NCBI GenBank assembly: GCA_946538975.1
Contig: CAMNHF010000004.1
Coordinates: forward strand, 1 to 54,701
Reading direction: 5' to 3'
Length of the DNA: 54,701 bases
Origin: an uncultured Clostridia bacterium
Lineage (GTDB): Bacteria > Bacillota > Clostridia > Christensenellales > Aristaeellaceae
Below, one piece after another: positions 31,872 through 40,126 of the stretch. Positions within the stretch are counted from its first letter, which is position 1. The number at the start of each line of letters is the position of its first letter. Under the pieces are notes generated by a model that saw nothing but the letters and a program-made list of their open reading frames with translations, did no database searches and was not told the origin of the DNA. A program made the translations under genes and the position numbers.

Positions 31872-34421
31872 ATGCAATTCTTTGGTCGTTTTTCCGAGAG
31901 CGCCCGCAATGCCCTCGCCGAGGCGCAGAAGGTGGCCGCCAGCCTGAACCAGCCCTACTTCGGCACGGAACACCTGCTGGTGGGCCTGCTGCGCACCGAT
32001 GATCACCTGGTGCCCGAGATCGCGGACAACATGGATGAGGAAAGCCTGCTGGAGCGCCTGCGCAACCTCTCCGACGCGCCCCGGGTGGTCGGCAACATCC
32101 GCATGGAGTACACGCCCCGGCTGAAAAAGCTGCTGCAGCTGGCGGCCCAGCAGGCCTACCGGCTGGGCGGCACCTTCGTCAGCGCGGAGCACCTGTGGCT
32201 GGGCATGCTGCAGGACGACGGCATCGCCGCCCGGCTGATGCACTACTACAACGTTGATTTTGAGCGCGCTGCCCAGCAGCTGATCGAACAGCTGCGCAGC
32301 GGCGGCGAGAGTGGCGAGGAGGACGCCGAGGCCCCCGCCGGGGAGAAGGATGGGGAGGACGCGCCGCGCCGCGGCAAGGCCAGCTTCCTGTCCCGCTTCT
32401 GCCGCGACCTGACCGACGCGGCCACCAAGGAGCAGCTGGATCCGGTCATCGGCCGGGAGCCGGAGATTCAGCGCATCATCCAGATCCTGATCCGCCGCAC
32501 GAAGAACAATCCCGTGCTGATCGGCGAGCCCGGCGTGGGCAAGAGCGCCGTGGTGGAGGGCCTGGCCCAGCGCATCGCCCGCGGCGCCATCCCGGAGATG
32601 CTCGCGGGCAAGCGCATCCTTTCACTGGACATCGGCAGCGTGGTCGCGGGCACGAAGTACCGCGGCGAGTTCGAGGACCGGCTGAAGAAATGCCTGGACG
32701 AGATCCGCAAGGCCGGCGACATCATCCTGTTCATCGACGAGCTGCACAACATCGTAGGCGCGGGCAACTCCGAGGGCAGCCTGGACGCGGCGAACATCCT
32801 GAAGCCCGCCCTGGCCCGCGGGGACGTGCAGTGCATCGGCGCGACCACCCTGGACGAGTACCGCAAGCACATCGAGACCGACAGCGCCCTGGAGCGCCGC
32901 TTCCAGCCGGTGACGGTGGGCGAGCCCACCCTGGATGAGGCGGAGCAGATTTTGCTGGGCCTGCGCGACCGCTACGAGGCGCATCACAAGGTGCGCATCA
33001 CCGACGAGGCGATCCGCGCGGCCGTGCGCCTGTCCGACCGCTACATCCCCGACCGCTTCCTGCCGGACAAGGCCGTCGACCTGATGGACGAGGCCGCCTC
33101 CCGCGTGCGCATTCAGGCCTATACCGCGCCGCCGGACATGAAGCAGCAGGAGCAGGCTCTGCAGAGCCTGCTGGCGGAGAAGAAGGAGGCCATCGGCCAT
33201 CAGGACTTCGAGAAGGCCGCCTCCCTCCGCGACGAGGAGCGCCGCCTGCGCGAGGAGATCCGCGAGAAGCGCAGCGCCTGGAATGAGGAGCAGTCCGCCG
33301 CCGCGAACGTGGTCACCGAGGAGGACGTGGCGCAGATCGTCTCCGGCTGGACCGGCGTGCCCGTCACCCGCATGACGCAGACTGAGGCCGACCGCCTGAT
33401 GAAGCTGGAGGAGACGCTGCACCAGCGCGTGGTCGGGCAGGACGAGGCGGTGCAGGCGGTCGCCCGCGCGATCCGCCGGGCCCGGGCCGGGCTGAAGGAT
33501 CCCCGCCGCCCCATCGGCAGCTTCCTCTTCCTGGGCCCCACCGGCGTGGGCAAGACGGAGCTGTGCCGCGCCCTGGGCGAGGCGATGTTCGGGGACGAGA
33601 ACGCCGTCATCCGCATCGACATGAGCGAATACATGGAGAAGTTCACGGTCTCCCGCCTGATCGGCGCGGCCCCGGGCTACGTGGGCTACGAGGAGGGCGG
33701 CCAGCTGACCGAGGCGGTCCGCCGCAAGCCCTACAGCGTGGTGCTGCTGGACGAGGTGGAGAAGGCGCACCCGGACGTGTTCAACATCCTGCTGCAGATT
33801 CTGGAGGACGGCCGCCTGACGGACAACACGGGCCGCGTGGTCTCCTTCAAGAACGCGATCATCGTGATGACCAGCAACGCCGGCGCCCACGAGATCGAGA
33901 ACGCGCGCCCGCTGGGCTTCGACGCCCCCCGGGCCGGCGACATCCGGGATTACGCGCGCATGCGGGACATCGTGATGAAGGCCGTGAAGCAGCAGTTCCG
34001 CCCGGAGCTGATCAACCGCCTGGACGAGCTGATCGTCTTCCACGCGCTGACACCGGAGGACATCCGCGCGATCACCGCGCTGATGCTGCGGCAGGTGGCC
34101 GGGCTGCTGGAGGAGCGCGGCGCCTCCCTGAGCTGGGACGATGCCGCCGTCACCTGCCTGGCCGAGCGGGGCTACGATCCGCGCTTCGGCGCCCGGCCGC
34201 TGCGCCGGCTGATCTCCCGCACCGTGGAGGACATCCTGAGCGAGGAGCTGCTCTCCGGCCGCATTCAGCTGGGCGATGAGCTGCTGCTGACGGTGGAGAA
34301 CGGGGAGATCTGCGTCCGCGCGAAGGAGAGGACTCCTGACGAAACGCCCTCTGACGAGAAGCCTTCTGACGAAAAGCCTTCCGACGAAAAGCCTTCGGGG
34401 GACAGCCCCTTAGAGGAGTGA
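31872..34421 (+). CDS. clpC: AAA+ unfoldase ClpC
   Basis: An 849-aa Hsp100 protein. The N-domain has two Clp_N repeats ([32 protein letters not shown]). D1 has Walker A GEPGVGKS and Walker [11 protein letters not shown] short M-domain with a UVR-like motif ([21 protein letters not shown]) follows. D2 has GPTGVGKTE and [14 protein letters not shown], then a C-terminal D2-small domain. ClpC unfolds substrates for ClpP. An unusual tail of three SDEKP units coded by 15-bp tandem repeats (about 34345-34400) ends the protein. The start [10 protein letters not shown] has AAGGAG upstream. Its stop overlaps the RNA ligase start. Regulation is through the CtsR operator upstream. Confidence 0.96.
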   Translation: MQFFGRFSESARNALAEAQKVAASLNQPYFGTEHLLVGLLRTDDHLVPEIADNMDEESLLERLRNLSDAPRVVGNIRMEYTPRLKKLLQLAAQQAYRLGGTFVSAEHLWLGMLQDDGIAARLMHYYNVDFERAAQQLIEQLRSGGESGEEDAEAPAGEKDGEDAPRRGKASFLSRFCRDLTDAATKEQLDPVIGREPEIQRIIQILIRRTKNNPVLIGEPGVGKSAVVEGLAQRIARGAIPEMLAGKRILSLDIGSVVAGTKYRGEFEDRLKKCLDEIRKAGDIILFIDELHNIVGAGNSEGSLDAANILKPALARGDVQCIGATTLDEYRKHIETDSALERRFQPVTVGEPTLDEAEQILLGLRDRYEAHHKVRITDEAIRAAVRLSDRYIPDRFLPDKAVDLMDEAASRVRIQAYTAPPDMKQQEQALQSLLAEKKEAIGHQDFEKAASLRDEERRLREEIREKRSAWNEEQSAAANVVTEEDVAQIVSGWTGVPVTRMTQTEADRLMKLEETLHQRVVGQDEAVQAVARAIRRARAGLKDPRRPIGSFLFLGPTGVGKTELCRALGEAMFGDENAVIRIDMSEYMEKFTVSRLIGAAPGYVGYEEGGQLTEAVRRKPYSVVLLDEVEKAHPDVFNILLQILEDGRLTDNTGRVVSFKNAIIVMTSNAGAHEIENARPLGFDAPRAGDIRDYARMRDIVMKAVKQQFRPELINRLDELIVFHALTPEDIRAITALMLRQVAGLLEERGASLSWDDAAVTCLAERGYDPRFGARPLRRLISRTVEDILSEELLSGRIQLGDELLLTVENGEICVRAKERTPDETPSDEKPSDEKPSDEKPSGDSPLEE

Positions 34422-35227
34422 TGCGATTGGATTCGCAGGACAGAATCATCAAATACCCCCGCACCCCGCACCTGCAGGGCAGCCGCCTGCAGCCGGGGGA
34501 CGAGGATCTCAGCCAGATTCCCTTTGCCGCCCTGGTGGGCCGCCCCCTGGTCGTGGAGGAGAAGATCGACGGCGCGAACACCGCGATCTCCTTCACCCCG
34601 GCGGGGGAGATGCGCCTGCAGAGCCGCGGCCACTTCCTGCGCGGCGGCTGGCGGGAGCGGCATTACGACCTTTTCAAGCAGTGGGCCGGCGCGCACCGCG
34701 CAGCCCTGTGGGAGGCCCTCGGCAGCCGCTATATCCTCTACGGCGAGTGGATGTGGGCGAAGCACAGCGTCTTCTACGACGCCCTGCCGCACTACTTCTT
34801 CGCCTTTGACCTGCTGGACCGGGAGAGCGGCGCCTTCCTGGACACGCCCTCCCGCCTGCGCCTGACCGAGGGCCTGCCGCTGTGCCATGTGCCGGTGCTC
34901 TACAGCGGCAGCGTCACCCGCGAGGAGCAGCTGCTGCGCCTGCTGACCTACTCCCGCTTCATCACGGAGAACGCCCGCGCCCGCCTGGGCGAGGCTGCCG
35001 CCGCCGCCGGGCTGGATCCCGAGAAGGTGATTGCCGAGTCCGACACCGGCGGCCTGATGGAGGGCCTGTACATCAAGGTGGAGGAGGACGGCCGCGTGAC
35101 CGAGCGGCTGAAATACGTCCGCGCCGGCTTCGCCCAGGTGGTGGAGCAGTCGGACGAGCACTGGCTGGAGCGGCCCATGATCCCCAACGGCCTGAGCGTG
35201 CCGCTGGAGAGCCTGTTCCAGCCCTGA
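34421..35227 (+). CDS. RNA ligase family protein
   Basis: A 268-aa ATP-dependent ligase of the covalent nucleotidyltransferase superfamily (RNA_ligase). Motif I is EEKIDGAN with the adenylated lysine K48. A motif Ia-like LQSRGHF follows, then motif III/IIIa (YILYGEWMWAKHSVFYD, YFFAFDLLD), motif IV (MEGLYIKVEE) and motif V (RLKYVR). A short C-terminal tail follows. Such enzymes seal 3'-OH/5'-phosphate RNA ends after ATP-dependent self-adenylation. The ATG overlaps the clpC stop by one base (TGATG) with GAGGAG just before it, so translation is coupled to ClpC; GTG 34418 is also possible. The next gene encodes end-healing activities, so the pair forms a repair set. The RNA substrate is unknown. 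Confidence 0.88.
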   Translation: MRLDSQDRIIKYPRTPHLQGSRLQPGDEDLSQIPFAALVGRPLVVEEKIDGANTAISFTPAGEMRLQSRGHFLRGGWRERHYDLFKQWAGAHRAALWEALGSRYILYGEWMWAKHSVFYDALPHYFFAFDLLDRESGAFLDTPSRLRLTEGLPLCHVPVLYSGSVTREEQLLRLLTYSRFITENARARLGEAAAAAGLDPEKVIAESDTGGLMEGLYIKVEEDGRVTERLKYVRAGFAQVVEQSDEHWLERPMIPNGLSVPLESLFQP

Positions 35228-35257
35228 GCATGGCTGCGGCGGAAGGAGGTGTGCGCC

Positions 35258-36415
35258 ATGCAGCGATTCCTGAACGCCCTGCCGGGGCCGCCGGACTACC
35301 GCTATGACTGGGCGGCGCTGGACGGACTGACGGGCCTGCATAATCTGCTGGCGGACATGGCCCGCACGCCGCAGAACCCGAAGTGGCACGGCGAGGGCGA
35401 CGTGCTGACCCACACGCGGCTGGTCTGTGAAGCCCTGTGCGGCCTGCCCGCCTTCCGGGAACTGCCGGAGAAGCCGCGGCAGATGCTGGCGGCGGCGGCC
35501 CTGCTGCACGACGCGGGCAAGGCGAAGCGCACCCGGCTGGACGCGGACGAGCTGGTCTCGCCCGGCCATGCCGCCAGCGGCAGCCGCCTCGTGCGGGAGC
35601 TGCTGTGGACGGAGTACGGCCTCTCGGGGGAGATGGAGGGCCGCCGCTTCCGGGAGACGGTCTGCTGGCTGATCCGGCATCACGGCGTGCCGCCCCACCT
35701 GCTGCGGGAGGAGGAGCCGGAGACGCACCTGCTGCGCATGGCCGCGGACGGCGAGCTGCTGCCAGAGGCCACGCTGCACCTGCTCTGCCTGCTGGCGGAG
35801 GCGGACGCCCTGGGCCGCGTCGCCCCCGACGTGCAGGACATGCGCGACCGCGTGCTGCTCTGCGCGGAGCTGGCGGCGGAGCTGGGCTGCCTGGACGGCC
35901 CCTATCCCTTCGCGGACGCGCACACGGAGCGCGCGCTGTTCCGGGGCGCCCGCGTCTGGCGGGATCAGCGGCTCTGGGATGACAGCTGGGGCGAGGTGAT
36001 CGTGCTGTGCGGCCTGCCCGGCACCGGCAAGGACACCTGGGCGGCGCGGCAGCACCTGCCGCAGGTCAGCCTGGACGCCCTTCGCGCCCGCTGGCCCGGA
36101 AACGTCGGCGACGAGGAGCAGGGCGCCATCGCCCACGCGGCCCGCGACGAGGCGAAGGAATACCTGCGCGCGCACCAGCCCTTCATCTGGAACGCCACCA
36201 GCCTGACCGCCCGCCGGGAGCGCGTGATCCGCCTGTGCGAGGACTACGGCGCGCGCGTCCGCCTCGTGTGGCTGGAGACCACCTGGCCCGAGAACCTCCG
36301 CCGCAACGCCGCCCGCAAGGCCGCCGTGCCGGAGCACGTCATCTGCGGCATGCTGCACCGCCTGGAGCCCCCCGCGCGGTGGGAGGCGCAGACGGTGGAA
36401 TGGGTCTGTGTGTGA
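35258..36415 (+). CDS. Bifunctional HD phosphohydrolase / P-loop polynucleotide kinase (HD-Pnk-like)
   Basis: A 385-aa two-domain enzyme. The N-terminal HD domain has metal ligands in VLTHTRLV, LLHDAGKAKR (H84-D85), SPGHAASG, WLIRHHG and AEADALGR. The C-terminal kinase has P-loop GLPGTGKDT (252-260, K258), a VSLDALR segment, WNATSLTARRERVI and VWLETTWPENLRRN (lid-like). This order matches HD-Pnk enzymes, in which the HD domain removes 2',3'-cyclic or 2'/3' phosphates and the kinase phosphorylates 5'-OH ends. It would prepare broken RNA for the ligase encoded just upstream. The start is ATG 35258, with GGAGGT 7 nt before. A strong terminator follows, so it closes the ctsR-clpC operon. Confidence 0.85.
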   Translation: MQRFLNALPGPPDYRYDWAALDGLTGLHNLLADMARTPQNPKWHGEGDVLTHTRLVCEALCGLPAFRELPEKPRQMLAAAALLHDAGKAKRTRLDADELVSPGHAASGSRLVRELLWTEYGLSGEMEGRRFRETVCWLIRHHGVPPHLLREEEPETHLLRMAADGELLPEATLHLLCLLAEADALGRVAPDVQDMRDRVLLCAELAAELGCLDGPYPFADAHTERALFRGARVWRDQRLWDDSWGEVIVLCGLPGTGKDTWAARQHLPQVSLDALRARWPGNVGDEEQGAIAHAARDEAKEYLRAHQPFIWNATSLTARRERVIRLCEDYGARVRLVWLETTWPENLRRNAARKAAVPEHVICGMLHRLEPPARWEAQTVEWVCV

Positions 36416-36435
36416 GGAATGAATATGGACTGCTG

Positions 36436-36462
36436 GCCGGCATGAGGCGTGCCGGCTTTTTT
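36436..36462 (+). terminator. Terminator of the ctsR-clpC-RNA repair operon
   Basis: A perfect 7-bp GCCGGCA/TGCCGGC stem with a 7-nt loop, then six T. It is 20 nt after the HD-Pnk stop. Confidence 0.9.
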
Positions 36463-36484
36463 CGTGCACGATAGCGGAGATGAA

Positions 36485-36513
36485 TTGACAACAGGGCAAA
36501 AATGGGTTATAGT
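36485..36513 (+). promoter_or_regulatory. Promoter of the repeat-module secreted protein pair
   Basis: TTGACA, 17 bp, TATAGT, about 68 nt before the ATG at 36582. Confidence 0.75.
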
Positions 36514-36581
36514 TGTGCTAAATCAGAAGGCATAAGCGGCGAATGTGACCGCTGCTTTGCGTACAAAAGGAGGAGACGCTT

Positions 36582-37973
36582 ATGGAGAGGATGGCGCGAT
36601 TCCGGACAAGAATCCTGGCCCTGTGCCTTGCGCTTGTGATGATCGCGGGCACAGCTGCTGCCGAGGGCTTGTTCCCGTCAATGAACCAGATGTTCGGCAC
36701 GGCGATGCCGTCCGTAGGGGTGGCGCTCGGACGCACCACAAGCGAAACAGGCGAGAATGAGAACGGCAAGTTTGAAACGTACAGTGATTTCAGCTATGAT
36801 GACTACATAGCCTTTGGCGCGTATCTTGCCGGGAGCGGCGCTGCGCTGAAAGATTTCGAAGTGTCAGCCAATGCCATCACCGCTACGTTGTCTGTTCGTG
36901 GCGCAACCATGCAGTTTACATACGACTGGAAAGCAAAGACCGCCACTGCCGTTTATCCATCCGGTACACGGCCGGAGACGGAGAAGGAGGTTGTGGAGGC
37001 CAAAGCCAGCATTCTGCCGCCTGTGGGTGGAATTATGCCCTCTGCGCAGTTTGCCGTAGGCCGCAAGCCGGACAGCGAAAACACAGCAGACAATGGCATC
37101 ACGCAAGTATGGAAAAACTTCACGGACGCTGATTACAGCGCATTCAGCACCTATCTTGCACAGACCGGTGCAACTTTGAATCAGAGCAGCACAGAGGCCG
37201 GTGTGCTGACCGCGGAGATCAGTCTGAACGCCAGCAGCATCACCTTCACCTATGATTGGCACACCCAAACCGCCACAGTGCTCTACCCGGTCGGCACTTC
37301 ACCGGAGCGGGAGAAGTGGAATACGCTCAAGGGAAACGGCTCGATCCTGCCGAAGATGGACACCATCGGCAAGGAACTGCCCAGCATGTCTAAGGCGCTA
37401 TCCCGTCTGCCGGACGCCACGGAAACATTGGATGACGGTAGTCGACAGGAAACCTATAACAGCTTTGATGAAGCGGATTACACCGCATTCAGCCAGTACC
37501 TGCAGACAGCAGGATGCGCGGTGGATGATTACCATGTGGAAGATGGCAGTATCATGGTTGTTGAGCTGAGCAACGTCACAGGCACATTTACCTTCACCTA
37601 TGATACGTTGCGCCATATTGGCACTGTAACCTATCCAAAGACCAGCCGGATCGAGGCCTCCTGGGGCGCGGCGACGGATACGCCCAAGCCTGCGGCGACG
37701 GCAGGTCCGACGAAAGAACCGGTAGTAATCTCTGAATCAGATTGCTGGGATGTTGCTGAACGGTATTTCCGAAATCTCGGTTGGCTAAATCCAGATTCCG
37801 TGACGATCCACAGCCATACAGGCACCTTGGGCGTAGAAGGTGGTGATTTCATGTACACATTTACCATTGATTATTCCGCCCAGAACAGGCTCGGCGGATA
37901 CACCAGGAGCTATTACTTCATCACTGTGAACGTTACCACCATGCGTGTAGTACGTGCCTTTGGCGGAAACTGA
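36582..37973 (+). CDS. Secreted protein with three copies of an unnamed ~110-aa module
   Basis: A 463-aa protein with signal peptide (RTRILALCLALVMIAGTAAAEG). Residues about 28-360 hold three copies of a module. Each begins with P-S-x(n)-LGR (MPSVGVALGR, MPSAQFAVGR, LPSMSKALSR), has a central DYxAFxxYL motif (DDYIAFGAYL, ADYSAFSTYL, ADYTAFSQYL), and ends FTYDW...TATVxYPxGT. A Pro/Thr spacer then leads to a C-terminal domain of about 80 residues (SDCWDVAERYFRNLGWLNPD through NVTTMRVVRAFGG). I do not recognise the module. A fourth copy begins the next protein. GC is lower than in the operon before it. GGAGGAG sits 6 nt before the ATG, and the next gene follows after 20 nt, so both share a transcript. 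Confidence 0.8.
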   Translation: MERMARFRTRILALCLALVMIAGTAAAEGLFPSMNQMFGTAMPSVGVALGRTTSETGENENGKFETYSDFSYDDYIAFGAYLAGSGAALKDFEVSANAITATLSVRGATMQFTYDWKAKTATAVYPSGTRPETEKEVVEAKASILPPVGGIMPSAQFAVGRKPDSENTADNGITQVWKNFTDADYSAFSTYLAQTGATLNQSSTEAGVLTAEISLNASSITFTYDWHTQTATVLYPVGTSPEREKWNTLKGNGSILPKMDTIGKELPSMSKALSRLPDATETLDDGSRQETYNSFDEADYTAFSQYLQTAGCAVDDYHVEDGSIMVVELSNVTGTFTFTYDTLRHIGTVTYPKTSRIEASWGAATDTPKPAATAGPTKEPVVISESDCWDVAERYFRNLGWLNPDSVTIHSHTGTLGVEGGDFMYTFTIDYSAQNRLGGYTRSYYFITVNVTTMRVVRAFGGN

Positions 37974-37993
37974 GAAAAAGTGAGGGAAAGATA

Positions 37994-39250
37994 ATGAAGC
38001 GGAACATGATGGCGATCATCCTTGTGCTGTGCCTGATGGGCACCTCCCTTGCCGGATCGGAGGGCCTGCTGCCTTCCCTGACAGACACCATTGGCAAGCC
38101 CATGCCTTCTCTCGGAGAAGCGTTGGGCCGGTATCCGGACAATGAGATCTCCAACGGTGATGGCAGCAATACAGAGGTGTTCCAAGGTGTCACCGAGACA
38201 GACTTCAATACCTTCAGCATTTATCTCAGTGAGCAAGGTGCAACACTGGCCGATTACCAGGCAGCCGGCACATCCTTCTCCGCGTCCATCCAGGTGGAAG
38301 GCAAAACCATCTCCTTTACATATGACACGCAGACACTGGAGGCAACCGTTACCTATCCAAAGGGGACTTACGACGAATGGCTGGACTACGCAAAGACACA
38401 GTTTGAGGCTGCTGTCCAGCTGCTGAACGCCCAAAAATCACTGTTGGGTTCTGTAAATACAGATGAAGGTATAGCATTCATACTCTCTATTCCCAACTAC
38501 AGCGAATACAGACCGGCCGCGGAATACCTGGAAGCCCATCCGGAACTCGCAGCAGCAGCAGCAGCAGCACGCGAAGCGAAGCTGACCCCATATAAAACGG
38601 TCGGCAGCATTGTGACCTTCGGCACATATCCTCAGACAGCCAGCGGCACGGACAAAACCCCGATCGAATGGCTGGTACTGGATTATGACGCGGCAACCAA
38701 CCGTGCCCTGATCATTTCCCGGTATGGTCTGGATGCAAAGCTGTACAACACGGAGTCCATCGAAATCACCTGGGAAAAGTGCACGCTGCGGACGTGGCTG
38801 AACAATGATTTCCTAAACGCTGCATTCACGGCACAGGAGCAGAAAGGAATTGTTCTGACTACCGTGGACAACAGTACAAGCCAAGGATACAGCGGATACA
38901 GCACGAACGGCGGAAACAATACACAGGACAGGGTGTTCCTGCTGAGCTATGCGGAAGCCAACAAGTATTTCGACGTACAGGACTATAGTGTGAACGGAAG
39001 CCGTAACAACAAGAAATCCAGGGTAGCGCCGACAGCTTACGCAATCGAGCAGGGAGCCTATACATTCAGCAGGAACGAAACAGCGGACGGGACGGCAGCA
39101 GGGTGGTGGTGGCTGCGGTCCCCCGGCTACCGTCAGGACAGCGCCGCGCAAGTCAACGATGACGGCTCTCTCTACTTCAGTTATTTTGACATCGTTCATA
39201 CTGCTGTCCGCCCCGCTTTGTGGATCAATCTGGAATCTGATATCTTCTGA
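37994..39250 (+). CDS. Secreted protein: repeat module plus DUF6273-type domain with variable C-terminus
   Basis: A 418-aa protein with signal peptide (MKRNMMAIILVLCLMGTSLAGSEG). Residues about 25-125 are the same module as in the preceding protein (MPSLGEALGRY, TDFNTFSIYL, SFTYDTQTLEATVTYPKGT). An alpha spacer containing seven GCA-type Ala codons follows. Residues about 200-418 are a DUF6273-type domain: VGSIVTFGTYPQTASG, IEWLVLDYD, CTLRTWLNNDFLNAAF, GGNNTQDRVFLLSYAEANKYF, GWWWLRSPGY and AVRPALWINLES. The last part is hypervariable relative to the TIR protein, while the final 61-nt block is nearly identical. The start has GAGGGAA 5 nt upstream. Extracellular ligand recognition is inferred. 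Confidence 0.82.
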   Translation: MKRNMMAIILVLCLMGTSLAGSEGLLPSLTDTIGKPMPSLGEALGRYPDNEISNGDGSNTEVFQGVTETDFNTFSIYLSEQGATLADYQAAGTSFSASIQVEGKTISFTYDTQTLEATVTYPKGTYDEWLDYAKTQFEAAVQLLNAQKSLLGSVNTDEGIAFILSIPNYSEYRPAAEYLEAHPELAAAAAAAREAKLTPYKTVGSIVTFGTYPQTASGTDKTPIEWLVLDYDAATNRALIISRYGLDAKLYNTESIEITWEKCTLRTWLNNDFLNAAFTAQEQKGIVLTTVDNSTSQGYSGYSTNGGNNTQDRVFLLSYAEANKYFDVQDYSVNGSRNNKKSRVAPTAYAIEQGAYTFSRNETADGTAAGWWWLRSPGYRQDSAAQVNDDGSLYFSYFDIVHTAVRPALWINLESDIF

Positions 39251-39266
39251 TCTTTAATCTTTTGCA
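39128..39266 (+). other. Putative DGR variable region 2 with shared 3' block
   Basis: Codons 380-404 (39131-39205) are aligned without gaps to 10005-10079. Fifteen of the first 25 aligned residues differ, and 15 of the 19 first/second-position mismatches have A in one copy. The 61 nt at 39206-39266 then match 10080-10140 at 59 positions, across the stop codon. Confidence 0.55.
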
Positions 39267-39585
39267 AACAGCACGAAGAGATAAAAGAACAGGAGATATC
39301 TGAAATCTGCTGGCTGCAGGAAGCACTGCGAGGGACGGACGCAGAGGAGGGGGGCAGGGGGATACATTCCCCTGCTCTTCCGCCGAAGGCAAGTGTCGTT
39401 GAATCATCATCCGTTTCATTTCTCTCTGAATGTTTATCCCTGTCCTATCCGGACAAAATTCCCCCAAATCCGCCCATCCCAATTGACAACCCCGACCTCC
39501 CTATGCTATTATAATTTCAGAGAATACCAATGCAGCCGTCGGCAGTCCGGCGGCGGAGACAATTTCACAGGGGGAGGAATGAATC
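39251..39585 (+). other. Intergenic region after the second DUF6273 gene
   Basis: It contains the last 16 nt of the shared block, a purine-rich stretch with several short C/G runs, and the promoter of the next gene at 39483-39512. No clear terminator, RNA gene or coding frame was found. Confidence 0.5.
39483..39512 (+). promoter_or_regulatory. Promoter of the small secreted protein gene
   Basis: TTGACA, 18 bp, TATTAT; a better-looking TATAAT three bases on would need a 21-bp spacer. Confidence 0.6.
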
Positions 39586-40038
39586 ATGAAGAAAGTGTTG
39601 GCGTTGGTGCTGGCTGTGGCCCTGATGCTGGGCATGACCTCCGGTGCGCTGGCCTGGGAGGAGTACGACTCCACGCTGCTCAGCGCGCTCGACTACTCAT
39701 CCACCGAGATGACGAAGACCGGCGTGCGGCCCGCGACCTGCGCGCTGATCCTGCTGGACTACATGCTGGCGACGGGGGAAACCGACGTGCTGAGCTCGCT
39801 GGCCGCCTCGGGCACGGCGCGGCTGGCGGCCTACGGCGCGTGCCTCGACGTGTACTTTGAGTGCACCAACGGCAGATACCGCAACCTCTTCTACGCGCCG
39901 GGCAGTGAAAAAATCACCGATTACGGCGAGAAATCCATCACCAGCATCAGCGACAAGTACACCTACTACCGTGTGGACATGGCAGACGTCCTCTCCGCCA
40001 TGATCGACCTGCTCGGAGCCCTCAAGGGCGACGACTGA
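39586..40038 (+). CDS. Small secreted protein, unknown function
   Basis: A 150-aa protein with signal peptide MKKVLALVLAVALMLGMTSGALA. The mature part (about 127 residues) has helix-forming segments (TCALILLDYMLATGETDVLSSLAAS, VDMADVLSAMIDLLGALK) and a central Tyr-rich strand region (NGRYRNLFYAPG, DKYTYYRV). No cysteine network or known domain is visible. The single Cys pair (ATCAL, FEC) could form a disulfide. GGGGGAGG lies about 6 nt before the ATG. It is a single-gene unit between a promoter and a strong terminator, and its GC is high like the housekeeping genes. Confidence 0.75.
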   Translation: MKKVLALVLAVALMLGMTSGALAWEEYDSTLLSALDYSSTEMTKTGVRPATCALILLDYMLATGETDVLSSLAASGTARLAAYGACLDVYFECTNGRYRNLFYAPGSEKITDYGEKSITSISDKYTYYRVDMADVLSAMIDLLGALKGDD

Positions 40039-40050
40039 CCGCCCTATGAA

Positions 40051-40106
40051 AACGGCCGCTTCCCCGCCGGATGACTGTCATCCATGGGGAAGCGGCCGTT
40101 GTTTAT
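40051..40106 (+). terminator. Large stem-loop terminator
   Basis: A perfect 15-bp outer stem (AACGGCCGCTTCCCC and its complement) encloses a second GGATGA/TCATCC hairpin and is followed by GTTTATT. It lies between the convergent genes ending at 40038 (+) and 40127 (-) and may serve both. Confidence 0.85.
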
Positions 40107-40126
40107 TCGATGGCGTATTCGCGGGC

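Noticed and set aside
38547-38572. The GCA repeat in the 418-aa protein as a phase-variable tract
   Set aside because: It is short and codes for alanines in frame; trinucleotide changes would not switch the gene off.
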